Positions 25,218 through 34,493 are shown, counted from the first letter of the stretch. The stretch is 64,000 nucleotides of DNA from Ruminiclostridium sufflavum DSM 19573 (GCF_003208175.1 NZ_QKMR01000007.1:124001-188000), one strand, 5' to 3'. A program made the numbers and translations. The notes: a model not told the origin generated them from the letters alone.

Positions 25218-27041
25218 TTGAATAAATTTAAAAAATTTATTGATTTCCTTATGTTTTATAAAAGAATGCCAATAAAATATAAAATAACCTCGGCAGTAGT
25301 AGCAATAGTATTATTCCCCATGTGCCTTACAGGGTTCTATTTTTATTGGAATACCTCATCAATGCTTACCGATAGTGCTTATGATAATATGAACCAGCTT
25401 ATTGAGCAAACAAGTGACAATCTTAGGGATTCATTCAGAATAATTGACAATACTCTGTTTTATTTTGCCTCAAACAGAATTATAAGATCTTGGGCGTCCG
25501 ATGACCAATCATATTCCGGAAACAGCAAGTACGATTTATTTATTAAAAAAAGTGAAATTGAAGCGGAATTGAAATACAGTATGCTTTTTAATGATGCCTG
25601 GGATTCCGAACTGATTACAACAGCTTATCTTTTTATTGACAAGTCAAATTTTTGCTCGATTTCAAGGCTTGAAGGCAACATTAATATAATAAATCAGGAT
25701 AATATTAAAATATATGAAACAGTAAATATCGGAACCTCTAGAAAAATGAAAATAGTTCCTCCTTCCCCAGAAAACCATGTTATATACAATGTCAGAAATA
25801 TTTCAAAATTGAATACTCCGAGGCAATACTTAAAACTGATAATAGGCACTGAGGAAAAAATAATTTTTCAAAAGTACTCAAAAATTTTAGAGTTTCCTAA
25901 GTCAAGGGCTTTTATAATGGACAATGACGGGACTATTTATTCACACCCTGATAAGAGTATGCTTGGAAAAACAGTGGAAAAGGAAATACTTGATTTATAC
26001 AATAGCGACCAGCAAAAGGAAGGCTTCGTCAGCCTTAATAGCGAAGCCTTTATAATGGCCTTTAAGAAAATTGATAACACTGATTTAATCTTTGTGGCAG
26101 GTATTCCCCAGAAGCAGGTGCTAGTAGGACTGTACGGAAGTATGAAAAACTACCTCTTCATCACGCTTCTTATTTTTATTATATGTATAATTTTCAGTAT
26201 ATTGATTTCTGTTAAGCTTAATGTATTTATCAAGCATTTATTATACTGCATAAACAGCGTGAAGAATGGCAATTATGAAATAAAAATGCCTGTATATCAA
26301 GATAAGGATTTGAATTTATTAAGCTCAACCTTTAATAGCATGACAGGAGAAATTAAATACCTGATTAATCAGGTTTATGAAAATGAGCTGCTTTTAAGGA
26401 AAACCGAGTTTAAATTCCTTCAGTCTCAAATGAACCCTCATTTTCTTTTCAACACTCTGGTAACTATAGGATGGAAAGCAAAAATGTCAGATAACCAAAC
26501 CATATACAATATGGTAACGTCTCTTAGCAATCTGCTTCAGGCAAGTATATATGCCGACAGCAAAACAAAGATTCCAATACGGCAGGAACTGGAATACATA
26601 AAGTTTTATCTTTATCTCCAGGGAATACGCTTTGAGGACAGGCTAGAGTACAAAATAAATATTTGCAATGAAGAAGTTCTGAATTATCTTATTCCGAAGC
26701 TTTGCGCAGAGCCGATAGTAGAAAATGCCGTTGTACACGGCATAGAAAATAAAATCGGCAAGGGAATAGTAGAAATAAATATAAAGCAATATGATAGCTC
26801 GATATACTTCGAAATTATAGACAATGGCATCGGCTTTGAAAATCCTGTTACTTTGGAGGACTGTGAGCCTCCCGTTGACCGGCAAAAAAAGCATAACAAT
26901 ATCGGCTTGCGTAATACAAATAAAAGAATAAAGCTTTTATATGGCAGTCAATATGGTATCAGCATTGAAAGCGAACTGAATCAAAATACGAAAGTCACTA
27001 TTCATATTCCTGTTGACAGAAGGGAGGATTTTGATGTATAA
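25218..27041 (+). CDS. YesM-like sensor histidine kinase
   Basis: 607 residues, TTG start eight bases after AAGGAG. Membrane helix about 23-45, a large extracellular Cache-type sensor region to about 310, a second helix 311-333, then a HAMP domain and the His-kinase internal region with phosphoacceptor in LQSQMNPHFLFNTL. The C-terminus is an HATPase with N-box IVENAVVHGIENKIGKG and GLRNTNKRIKLLYG. This LytS/YesM class typically senses extracellular sugar or the loaded binding protein and phosphorylates an AraC-type regulator. It overlaps the regulator gene by eight bases and is divergent from the ABC operon. Confidence 0.93.
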   Translation: MNKFKKFIDFLMFYKRMPIKYKITSAVVAIVLFPMCLTGFYFYWNTSSMLTDSAYDNMNQLIEQTSDNLRDSFRIIDNTLFYFASNRIIRSWASDDQSYSGNSKYDLFIKKSEIEAELKYSMLFNDAWDSELITTAYLFIDKSNFCSISRLEGNINIINQDNIKIYETVNIGTSRKMKIVPPSPENHVIYNVRNISKLNTPRQYLKLIIGTEEKIIFQKYSKILEFPKSRAFIMDNDGTIYSHPDKSMLGKTVEKEILDLYNSDQQKEGFVSLNSEAFIMAFKKIDNTDLIFVAGIPQKQVLVGLYGSMKNYLFITLLIFIICIIFSILISVKLNVFIKHLLYCINSVKNGNYEIKMPVYQDKDLNLLSSTFNSMTGEIKYLINQVYENELLLRKTEFKFLQSQMNPHFLFNTLVTIGWKAKMSDNQTIYNMVTSLSNLLQASIYADSKTKIPIRQELEYIKFYLYLQGIRFEDRLEYKINICNEEVLNYLIPKLCAEPIVENAVVHGIENKIGKGIVEINIKQYDSSIYFEIIDNGIGFENPVTLEDCEPPVDRQKKHNNIGLRNTNKRIKLLYGSQYGISIESELNQNTKVTIHIPVDRREDFDV

Positions 27042-28635
27042 AGTTATAATCGTGGATGATGAGCCAGTTATAAGAAAGGGTATGCTGTCTTTTATAAATT
27101 GGGAAGCAATGAATTGCATTGTAGTATTTGAAGCCGGAAACGGGGCAGACACCATTGAATATTTAAGGAAAAGTTCTGCTGACATAATAATTACTGATAT
27201 AAGGATGCCCGGTATTGACGGAATTGTCCTTTCCAGATATATACATGAAAATTACCCTGAGATAAAAATCATAATACTTACGGCCTATGCAGACTTTTCA
27301 TATGCCCAGCAGGCTATAAGATACAATGTTATAGATTTTGTCGTAAAGACAAATCCCTTTGAAACAATTCCTGAGGCTATACGAAAAGCCCAACAGGTAA
27401 TAGAGAATGAAAAGTGCAAGGAAAAAGAGCTTAAGCTCTTGGAGGACAAGATAAATTGCAGCTTTACCGAAATATGCGATAATTTCATAAAGGATATTAT
27501 AAATGGCATTATAATTAATCATGACTTAATTTCCGATAAGGCTGAAGAACTTAACATTAACATAAATAATTTTTTTCTTGTAGTATATGAAATAAATAAT
27601 GCCTCGGAAGATAATATCAATGCCACGCTTGAAGAACAAAACAAGTTTGTTTTTTCAATAAAAAATTTTTTATCAATGGCTTTTAAGGATTATCACCATT
27701 ACACGGCAGTTATGAACAAAAATCTGCTTATCACAATCGTATCCTTTAATAATAATGCTTCTTCAAAATATATGCAGTCTCTGCTGATAACCTGCAACGA
27801 AATATTGTCAACTGCAGAAGGCTTCATGAAGTTCACCCTCAATATAGGAATAAGCAATATCCACAAATATATCTACGAGCTGTCACCGGCATATTTAGAA
27901 GCTACAGAGGCTCTTTCCGAAAGCTTTTATACCGACAACCATGTTTCAGTATATATGCAAAAGAATAGTATTCACATACGCAATAAAATCAATATTCATA
28001 AGTATGCCGATAACATTATAAACAGCATACAGAACGGAAACCATGACGATGCATTTCACCTTTTGCATGAGCTTTTCAGAGAATACAGGAAAAATAAGGA
28101 GCCTATCGAAAACGTGAAGGTTTCAAGTATGCTTATTTGTTCTCAATGCTTCAGGATTCTTGCAAATTATAATTTAAATAATAAAGAAGGCTCTGTGGCA
28201 GATGAAACAAATATTTACAGGCAGATACAATCAAGCAAATCCATAAATGGTGTAAGCAAAATTATATGCAATGTCATAAGGTCTTCTTCATTTATAATTG
28301 CCTCTAATCAAAAGCAGTATAATTATCTGGTAATACAGGTGAATGAGTATATAAATAAAAACTACAATATAAATATAAGCCTGCAGTCAATTGCAGACTA
28401 TGTGCATGTCAACAGCAGCTATTTAAGCCGCCTTTATAAAAAGAAAACCGGAGAATCTATTGTTGATGCTATAAATAAGCATAGAATTGAGATATCAAAA
28501 AAGCTTTTAAAGAATACTACAAATAAAATATTTGAAATAGCTTTGTCTGTGGGAATTGAAGATCCCGCATATTTCACTCATGTATTTACAAAATATGTCG
28601 GCATGAGTCCAAAGGAGTATAAAGCGGGACTGTAA
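27034..28635 (+). CDS. YesN-like AraC-family response regulator
   Basis: 533 residues; the ATG at 27034 follows GGGAGG and overlaps the kinase gene end by eight bases. Receiver domain 1-120 with Asp55 in IIITDIRMPGIDG; a long middle region; C-terminal AraC-type double helix-turn-helix (SLQSIADYVHVNSSYLSRLY, then EIALSVGIEDPAYFTHVF and the closing KYVGMSPKEYK). It would activate the divergent sugar operon on phosphorylation by its YesM partner. The assignment is secure; the regulon is inference from position. Confidence 0.94.
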   Translation: MYKVIIVDDEPVIRKGMLSFINWEAMNCIVVFEAGNGADTIEYLRKSSADIIITDIRMPGIDGIVLSRYIHENYPEIKIIILTAYADFSYAQQAIRYNVIDFVVKTNPFETIPEAIRKAQQVIENEKCKEKELKLLEDKINCSFTEICDNFIKDIINGIIINHDLISDKAEELNININNFFLVVYEINNASEDNINATLEEQNKFVFSIKNFLSMAFKDYHHYTAVMNKNLLITIVSFNNNASSKYMQSLLITCNEILSTAEGFMKFTLNIGISNIHKYIYELSPAYLEATEALSESFYTDNHVSVYMQKNSIHIRNKINIHKYADNIINSIQNGNHDDAFHLLHELFREYRKNKEPIENVKVSSMLICSQCFRILANYNLNNKEGSVADETNIYRQIQSSKSINGVSKIICNVIRSSSFIIASNQKQYNYLVIQVNEYINKNYNINISLQSIADYVHVNSSYLSRLYKKKTGESIVDAINKHRIEISKKLLKNTTNKIFEIALSVGIEDPAYFTHVFTKYVGMSPKEYKAGL

Positions 28636-28659
28636 ATAATTTTTGGGGGCTGAAAGCTG

Positions 28660-28708
28660 ATAGCTTGGGTTTGAGGCTGAACCCAAGCGTTGAAGCCTTC
28701 ACAAAATT
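28660..28708 (+). repeat. dispersed structured repeat, copy H (short internal fragment)
   Basis: Contains the core TGGGTTTGAGGCTGAA of the repeat and can fold as TTGGGTT/AACCCAA, in the same orientation as other copies. It sits between the convergent yesN and cheR genes, where the hairpin could also help termination. Confidence 0.55.
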
Positions 28709-28727
28709 CCTTAAAAGCAGTATCCGC

Positions 28728-29543
28728 CTACTCCTTTCTGTAAACAGCCGGCATAATATACCTGTACGGGGTTAAATCCCGGTTTAAGGATTCCGAATGC
28801 CCTATAAACAAGTAACCCCCGTATTCGGTCAATTCATACAGCTTCTCAACCAATTCATTTTTGGTCTTGCTGTCAAAATAAATCATTACATTCCTGCAAA
28901 AAATCACATGAAACTTTCGTTTAAATGGAAATACAGAATCCATTAAATTAAATTTTCTATATATTACTTCATTCCTGACCTTTTCAGTCAGTACGAAATT
29001 TTCATAATCCAGCTCCTTGAAATAATTCAGCTTCCATGATGAAGGCAGGGCTGAAATTCTCTCTCTGCTGTATACACCCTTTCTGGCTATTTCAAGTACA
29101 TTGCTGGAAATATCGGTGGCTAATATTTTAGTATCCCACAGAAGCTTTTCTTTTCCAAAAAATTCGTCAATAAGCATTGCCAGAGTATAGGGCTCTTCCC
29201 CTGAGGAGCATGCAGCGCTCCATATCCGCAGGTCCTTATCCTTAATTGCAGGTGCAAGAAACGGGAGAGCTTTATCCCTGAAATAGAAAAAATGGTCTGC
29301 CTCCCGCATAAAAAAGGTATGGTTTGTAGTAATCTTATCAAGCAAAGTAACAGCAGCTTGCCCTGTTCTATCGGATAGCACATAATTCAAATAATCTGAT
29401 AAGCTTTTGAATTTACCGTTTAAAAGTATATTGTTAAGTCTGCCAGCCACCATTGACTGCTTTTCAGCCTTCAAATTTATTCCGCAGCTGGCTTTTATAT
29501 ATTCTGCGAATTGCTTGAACTCTTTTTCAGCTATCCCTGCCAT
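28728..29543 (-). CDS. cheR: chemotaxis protein methyltransferase CheR
   Basis: 271 residues. N-terminal helical CheR domain (EFKQFAEYIKASCGINLKAE, TNHTFFMREADHFFYFRD) and a C-terminal SAM-binding domain with the hallmark WSAACSSGEEPYTLAMLIDE and FCRNVMIYFD. It methylates glutamates of chemoreceptors using S-adenosylmethionine. Last gene of the line cheA-cheW-MCP-cheR on this strand, separated from the receptor gene by a short copy of the dispersed repeat. Its ribosome binding site is weak (AGATGAGAA). Confidence 0.95.
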   Translation of the reverse strand: MAGIAEKEFKQFAEYIKASCGINLKAEKQSMVAGRLNNILLNGKFKSLSDYLNYVLSDRTGQAAVTLLDKITTNHTFFMREADHFFYFRDKALPFLAPAIKDKDLRIWSAACSSGEEPYTLAMLIDEFFGKEKLLWDTKILATDISSNVLEIARKGVYSRERISALPSSWKLNYFKELDYENFVLTEKVRNEVIYRKFNLMDSVFPFKRKFHVIFCRNVMIYFDSKTKNELVEKLYELTEYGGYLFIGHSESLNRDLTPYRYIMPAVYRKE

Positions 29544-29566
29544 ATTCTCATCTGCCTTTATAAACG

Positions 29567-29656
29567 AAAGTCAATTACCACCGGCTAAAGAACTGATTCT
29601 ACCGGCCGATAGTCTGGGGTTGAGGCTAAAGCCTCCACCGTAACTGACTTCAATCA
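29567..29656 (+). repeat. dispersed structured repeat, copy D (internally deleted)
   Basis: 90 bases: both ends are present (AAAGTCAATTACCA left, ACCGTAACTGACTT right) but the central section is missing. TAAA at 29586, 15 bases, GCCGATAG at 29605-29612. The right end overlaps the stop codon (TGA, 29654-29656) of the chemoreceptor gene. Confidence 0.8.
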
Positions 29657-31501
29657 GTATTTCCCAAATTCCTTATCACTCAAGGCTATCCTTCTTGCAC
29701 ACACGGCTGATGCTTCAATATCAGCCTCTGCATCCATATTTTCATCAGGCTTATTGTTTTGACTCATTGTCTCAAGCATACGCAAAACTTCAGGATTAAG
29801 CTCTTCAGTCCCTCTATAGAAAGACCTTCTTGCTCCTTTTTTCAGCTTAAACCTTTCGACCTGCTCTTTAAGAAGCTCTGCCTGACTTGACAGCTCCTCG
29901 CTTGCAGCTGCACTCTCCTCGGAAGTTGCCGAGTTATTCTGAACTACCTGAGATATTTGCATCACTCCCTGATTAATTTGATTAATGCCTGTAGATTGCT
30001 CATTGGAGGCCACAGCAATGTTGTCCACAAGACTGGCCACCTTAGATATTCCTTCCACAATCCTGACGAGTGCACCGGCTGTTTCATTAGCAATTCTGGT
30101 GCCGTCTTCAGCTTTTTTAATAGAGCTTTCTATCATATCTGTGGTTTCTTTTGCTGCATTTGCCGAACGTGCCGCTAGATTTCGCACTTCCTCCGCAACC
30201 ACCGCAAAGCCTTTCCCGTGCTGACCTGCCCTCGCCGCTTCAACTGCGGCATTCAAAGCTAATATGTTTGTTTGGAAGGCAATTTCATCAATAACCTTAA
30301 TTATCTTGGAAATGCTGGCAGAAGAAGCATTAATATCCTGCATTGCCTTCAGCATCTCCTTCATCCGGGTATTTCCCTGCTCTGCATTAGCCTTGGCTGT
30401 ATCAGCAAGTTCATTTGCCTGATTTGCATTCTCAGCATTCTGCTTGGTTTGAGCAGAAATTTCTTCTATTGAAGCAGTAAGCTGCTCAATAGAGCTGGCC
30501 TGCTCCGTTGCTCCCTGTGAAAGAGCAATGCTTGAGTCGGAAACCTGCTTGGCCCCCGAGGCTACCTGTTCTGATGCACTGGTAATACTGGACAACACTT
30601 CATTATTTTTCTCTACCAGCTCATAAAGCTTTTTGCCAAGCAGATCGTTTTCCGATTTAACAGCAACAGCAACAGACAAATCTCCATCAGCTATTTTACC
30701 TGCAATAATAGCCTGACTGCGGATATTTTCTATCATATCACCGAAGGACGCCGTAAGCTTGCCTATTTCGTCACTTGTGTCTGCTTTAATATTTACATTT
30801 ACATCACCGAGAGCAAGCTTATCGGCTGCTTCTGCCAATTTTCTGACTGGCTTGCTTATAATACCGGATATGAATATACCAAGTGCAACGGAAATAATAA
30901 TTCCGGCTATTATTACTATTATCATGATTAATGTGGCTGTATCCGCAAGCTGTGTATTATTGTCAGATCTTGCCTTGGCCTCCGAGGAATTGTATTCGAA
31001 TAATGAGTCAAAGGAATTCTGCAATAAGCTTCCCGCATCGGCCATATCACCCAATATCAGGTCTATAGCCTTGTCCTTCTGCCCTGCCTGTACCAGCTCG
31101 ATAACCTCCGCAGTTGAAGACTTATACTGTTCCCATTGAGGTTTCAAGCTATCAAACAGATTTCTGTCCTTATCACTTGTTATTCCATCATTGTATTTTT
31201 CCAGCAGCTCATCATTCTTTGCGGAAAAATCCTTTATATTACTAATGCAGGTATTGATATCCTCAGCATTAGTAACCATTGTCATCTTTAATAAATTAAA
31301 TCTTACTCTTTGATAATAAACAGAAGCATTGCCTGTATACTGAAGCCCTAATGTGTTCTCTTCAAACATCAATTTGTCAGCCTCTACAATACTATTAATG
31401 TTAATAAGACCGATGACCCCTACCACGCCTGCAATCAATGCTACAAATAGAAAACTGACAATGAGCCTTGCAGCTATCCTTAGATTCAGAAACCATTTCA
31501 T
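29654..31501 (-). CDS. methyl-accepting chemotaxis protein
   Basis: 615 residues, ATG after AGGAGG. Membrane helix 9-31, periplasm-equivalent four-helix-bundle sensor about 35-185, second helix about 188-212, HAMP about 213-265, then a long coiled-coil signalling domain with the conserved tip IDEIAFQTNILALNAAVEAA..HGKGFAVVAEEVRNLA, where CheA and CheW bind. There is no C-terminal CheR-tethering pentapeptide; the tail ends ALSDKEFGKY. Its place between cheW and cheR suggests it works with this dedicated CheA. The ligand is unknown. Confidence 0.95.
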   Translation of the reverse strand: MKWFLNLRIAARLIVSFLFVALIAGVVGVIGLININSIVEADKLMFEENTLGLQYTGNASVYYQRVRFNLLKMTMVTNAEDINTCISNIKDFSAKNDELLEKYNDGITSDKDRNLFDSLKPQWEQYKSSTAEVIELVQAGQKDKAIDLILGDMADAGSLLQNSFDSLFEYNSSEAKARSDNNTQLADTATLIMIIVIIAGIIISVALGIFISGIISKPVRKLAEAADKLALGDVNVNIKADTSDEIGKLTASFGDMIENIRSQAIIAGKIADGDLSVAVAVKSENDLLGKKLYELVEKNNEVLSSITSASEQVASGAKQVSDSSIALSQGATEQASSIEQLTASIEEISAQTKQNAENANQANELADTAKANAEQGNTRMKEMLKAMQDINASSASISKIIKVIDEIAFQTNILALNAAVEAARAGQHGKGFAVVAEEVRNLAARSANAAKETTDMIESSIKKAEDGTRIANETAGALVRIVEGISKVASLVDNIAVASNEQSTGINQINQGVMQISQVVQNNSATSEESAAASEELSSQAELLKEQVERFKLKKGARRSFYRGTEELNPEVLRMLETMSQNNKPDENMDAEADIEASAVCARRIALSDKEFGKY

Positions 31502-31539
31502 TATGTAATTCCTCCTAAAATAATAGTTTTCACATGCCT

Positions 31540-32037
31540 TTATAAAACAGTATTTAAATTCTCCAGCTCTCCTTCCGCTATAAGCTTCTCACAGTCCAAA
31601 AGCAGCTTTACCGCATTTCCAGCCTTTCCGATGCCTTTTATATACCTGTTGCCAAGCCCTCTATTCAATTCCGGCGGCGAAACAATATTTCCCTCCGGAA
31701 TAGACAGCACTTCCAATACTCTATCAACAATGAGACCTATTGATACCTCATTAATATCAACAACTATTATACAAGTCCTGTCATTGTACTCCATAAAGGG
31801 CTTCTTAAACTTCAGCCTGACATCCATAACCGGAATAATCTTTCCCCGCAGGTTTATTATTCCCCTTATGTACTGCGGCAGCTCCGGAACTTCTGTTATC
31901 GTTTGTATTCCTATTATCTCGGTGACAAATCGGATTTCAATACCATACATTTCATTTCCCATTGTAAATATAAGGAATCTTCCCTTCTGTGTATCCTCCT
32001 CCTGCTCCAATAATCTCTGCACCTCTTCCTGCGCCAT
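31540..32037 (-). CDS. cheW: chemotaxis coupling protein CheW
   Basis: 165 residues from ATG at 32037, seven bases after AAAGGAG. After a short charged helix it is a single CheW domain: RFLIFTMGNEMYGIEIRFVT, the PELPQYIRGIINLRGKIIPV motif and IGLIVDRVLEVLSI. It links receptors to CheA. Upstream, between it and cheA, is a full repeat copy plus a second repeat-like end (TAAAGTCAATTA near 32058-32070) just before its Shine-Dalgarno sequence. Confidence 0.95.
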   Translation of the reverse strand: MAQEEVQRLLEQEEDTQKGRFLIFTMGNEMYGIEIRFVTEIIGIQTITEVPELPQYIRGIINLRGKIIPVMDVRLKFKKPFMEYNDRTCIIVVDINEVSIGLIVDRVLEVLSIPEGNIVSPPELNRGLGNRYIKGIGKAGNAVKLLLDCEKLIAEGELENLNTVL

Positions 32038-32095
32038 CCGGACACTCCTTTCTGATACTAAAGTCAATTAAATATACAAGCACAGACTTCGTTAA

Positions 32096-32280
32096 AAAGT
32101 CAATTACTATCGGCTAAAAAACCGATTCCATCGGCCGATAGTTTGGGTTTGAGGCTGAAGCCTCCTAAAGTCAAAACAAATTCAAACCCAAACTGTGTTC
32201 AAAATCAGCTTAAAAGCTTAATTCACCTAAAAAGACGAGATATCGTCCCGAAGGCTTTAACCGTAATTGACTTTAGTCAA
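32096..32280 (+). repeat. dispersed structured repeat, copy B (full length, best preserved)
   Basis: 185 bases. Terminal repeats AAAGTCAATTAC/GTAATTGACTTT; ACTATCGGC/GCCGATAGT with a nested ACCGAT/ATCGG hairpin; TTTGGGTTTGA (32142-32152) pairs perfectly with TCAAACCCAAA (32182-32192); also AGCTTAAAAGCT and GACGAGATATCGTC. TAAA at 32115-32118, exactly 15 bases, GCCGATAG at 32134-32141. It lies between cheA and cheW, reading opposite to them. Confidence 0.9.
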
Positions 32281-32319
32281 CTTGAAAACAATATTTGCCT
32301 TCAATTGGCTTTGTCAAAT

Positions 32320-34383
32320 TTATATTTTTATATTTAATAATCCGCCGATATTCAGTATAAGACTTATACTTCCATCTCCGAGAAGGGTACATCCTGCCAA
32401 GCCTTTTATATTTCGCGTGTCTTTAATATAGCTTGGAAGTGCCTTGACAACTACCTGCTGCTGTCCCAGAAGTTCATCCGCAAACAGGCACATGCATTTT
32501 CCGTCCTGCTCCACCATAAGCATGATCCCCTTTTCAAAATCTGTTATATCTGTTTTCACACTATACATTTTATGAAGACGAAGTATAGGATAACATTCTC
32601 CCCGAACCATAATCATTTCATTCCTTCCGGGAGCCTCAACAATATTTCTGCTCTTAGGCTGAAAGGTCTCCTGTATGGAAGTGGTAGGCAGGGTATATTT
32701 GGCATTGCCTACACGGATATTCATTCCGTCGATAATAGCAAGGGTGAGAGGAATTTTCATCGTCGTTACAGTTCCGGCTCCTTCTTCACTTTCTATGGAT
32801 ACTGACCCTCCAACTGCTTCCAGATTCTTAACCACAACATCCATTCCTACTCCCCGGCCGGAAAACTCTGTCACCTTGTCATTTGTGGAAAACCCGGGTA
32901 AAAAGATCAAATTGAAAATCTCCCTGTCTGTCATTTCATTTTCCGGCTTGCTGAGTAATCCATGCTCCTTCGCTTTTTGCAGTATTTTTTCTTTATTAAG
33001 GCCCTTACCATCATCCTTGACAATTACAAGAACGTCACTTCCGGCATTTTTTGCCTCTAAGGCAACCTTTCCGGCTTTGGACTTTCCATTAGATATTCTG
33101 CTTTCATAAGACTCAATTCCATGATCAACCGCATTTCGAACCAGATGCATCAAAGGGTCGGATATATGCTCTATAATATTTTTATCAACCTCTGTTTCTT
33201 CTCCAATCAGCATCAGTTCCACCTCCTTATCAAGGCTTCGCCCCATATCCCTTACAATTCGCTGCATTTTGTGGAAGGTGGCAGACAAGGGAACCATCCT
33301 AATGGACATTACCATATCCTGCATTTCGCTTGTAATCTTCCTGAGCTGGCGAGCCGCCTTGTAAAAGCTGCTCAGCGACATTCCTTCAAGCTCGGGGTTC
33401 TGTGTAACCATTGCTTCGGAAATCACCATCTCGCCCATCAGGTCCATAAGCTTGTCGAGCTTCTGTACATCAACACTTATAATGCTTTGATGGGAGCCTT
33501 TGCTTTCAGAACCATGAACAGCATGGTCGGAAGCTTGAAGCCCTGACATTTTGACAAAAGCCTCTTCGGGCGCCTTGCCTTCAGACATGCAAATTTGTCC
33601 CGGAAACTGACAGCCTGATGCTTCGGTCAGCTCAAGATCACGTATGAAGGCAAAACTATTTAAAAAGTCATACATTTCCCTCATGCTTTTGCCGCACTTG
33701 AAAATAATCTTAAAGCCTTGTTTCTGTATGATATTCACACTGCCGTTATCTTCTGTGATATCCTCCGGAAAGCAGAAGCAATCCTCAGAAATTTTCTTTA
33801 GATTATAAATAATAGTATAGGCTCTGATATTTTCCATTTCACAGCCTTCCTCAAAATAAATAACAGCCTCATAAGCTTTCAGCTCACCAGTCTCAGTGTC
33901 CTTGCGTGACAACGTGTATTGCCCCTTATGCAAGGTTTGTTCTTTCATTTCTGAAATAACTGAGCAGTTTCTTTCCTTCTTAATAGATATCAAGAAGCTC
34001 CTTATCTTTTCAATCAGGTTTGACGGCTCACCGTCGAGGATGTCCTCATTTTTTACCTTTTCCAGCTCCAGCTTAATGAAATCAACACACTCCAGAATCA
34101 AATCCGAAAGAAGGCTGCAATCCATATTTTCAGGTCTTTCCTCTCTTATGTAATAGAAGAGGTCTTCAGTAGCATGGGATATTGATGCGATGTTACTGTA
34201 CCTCATCATTGCAGAAGAGCCTTTAATTGTATGCATAATCCTGAAAATTTCATTGACGGCATCCGGCGCAAAGCAACTTGCTTTTTCGCTTGTCAGTATT
34301 ATTTCCTCGAGCTGCTCTATATTCTGTGCGGTTTCATATATGAAGGTATCCAGTATAGTTTGATTTGAAAATCCGTTATCCAA
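32320..34383 (-). CDS. cheA: chemotaxis histidine kinase CheA
   Basis: 687 residues, TTG start seven bases after GGGAGGA. Domains in order: HPt (P1) with phosphoacceptor His51 in IFRIMHTIKGSSAMMR; a linker/P2 region about 160-300; P3 dimerisation (DKLMDLMGEMVISEAMVTQN); P4 ATPase with HLVRNAVDHGIE, KDDGKGLN and the GFSTNDKVTEFSGRGVGMDV glycine boxes; P5 CheW-like regulatory domain from about 545. It phosphorylates CheY/CheB, neither of which is encoded here. First of cheA-cheW-MCP-cheR, and preceded by the strong terminator of the LuxR-type gene. Confidence 0.96.
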   Translation of the reverse strand: MDNGFSNQTILDTFIYETAQNIEQLEEIILTSEKASCFAPDAVNEIFRIMHTIKGSSAMMRYSNIASISHATEDLFYYIREERPENMDCSLLSDLILECVDFIKLELEKVKNEDILDGEPSNLIEKIRSFLISIKKERNCSVISEMKEQTLHKGQYTLSRKDTETGELKAYEAVIYFEEGCEMENIRAYTIIYNLKKISEDCFCFPEDITEDNGSVNIIQKQGFKIIFKCGKSMREMYDFLNSFAFIRDLELTEASGCQFPGQICMSEGKAPEEAFVKMSGLQASDHAVHGSESKGSHQSIISVDVQKLDKLMDLMGEMVISEAMVTQNPELEGMSLSSFYKAARQLRKITSEMQDMVMSIRMVPLSATFHKMQRIVRDMGRSLDKEVELMLIGEETEVDKNIIEHISDPLMHLVRNAVDHGIESYESRISNGKSKAGKVALEAKNAGSDVLVIVKDDGKGLNKEKILQKAKEHGLLSKPENEMTDREIFNLIFLPGFSTNDKVTEFSGRGVGMDVVVKNLEAVGGSVSIESEEGAGTVTTMKIPLTLAIIDGMNIRVGNAKYTLPTTSIQETFQPKSRNIVEAPGRNEMIMVRGECYPILRLHKMYSVKTDITDFEKGIMLMVEQDGKCMCLFADELLGQQQVVVKALPSYIKDTRNIKGLAGCTLLGDGSISLILNIGGLLNIKI

Positions 34384-34413
34384 TTTGCTTCCTCCCGTTC
34401 AGCTTTATCAAGC

Positions 34414-34456
34414 AAAAAATAATCTGCTGTATTAAGAATACAGCAGATTATTTTTT
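34414..34456 (-). terminator. perfect 20-bp-stem terminator after the MalT-like gene
   Basis: Arms AAAAAATAATCTGCTGTATT and AATACAGCAGATTATTTTTT pair at all 20 positions around AAG and end in a T-run. It separates the regulator gene from cheA; symmetry would allow function in both directions. Confidence 0.85.
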
Positions 34457-34493
34457 ACACATACCCAATTTCGAGGTATTTCTTCATCTTTCG

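Noticed and set aside
32143-32337. Plus-strand open frame inside repeat copy B
   Set aside because: Not conserved in the other copies, which differ by indels that break it; the repeat evolves as structured DNA or RNA, not as a protein.
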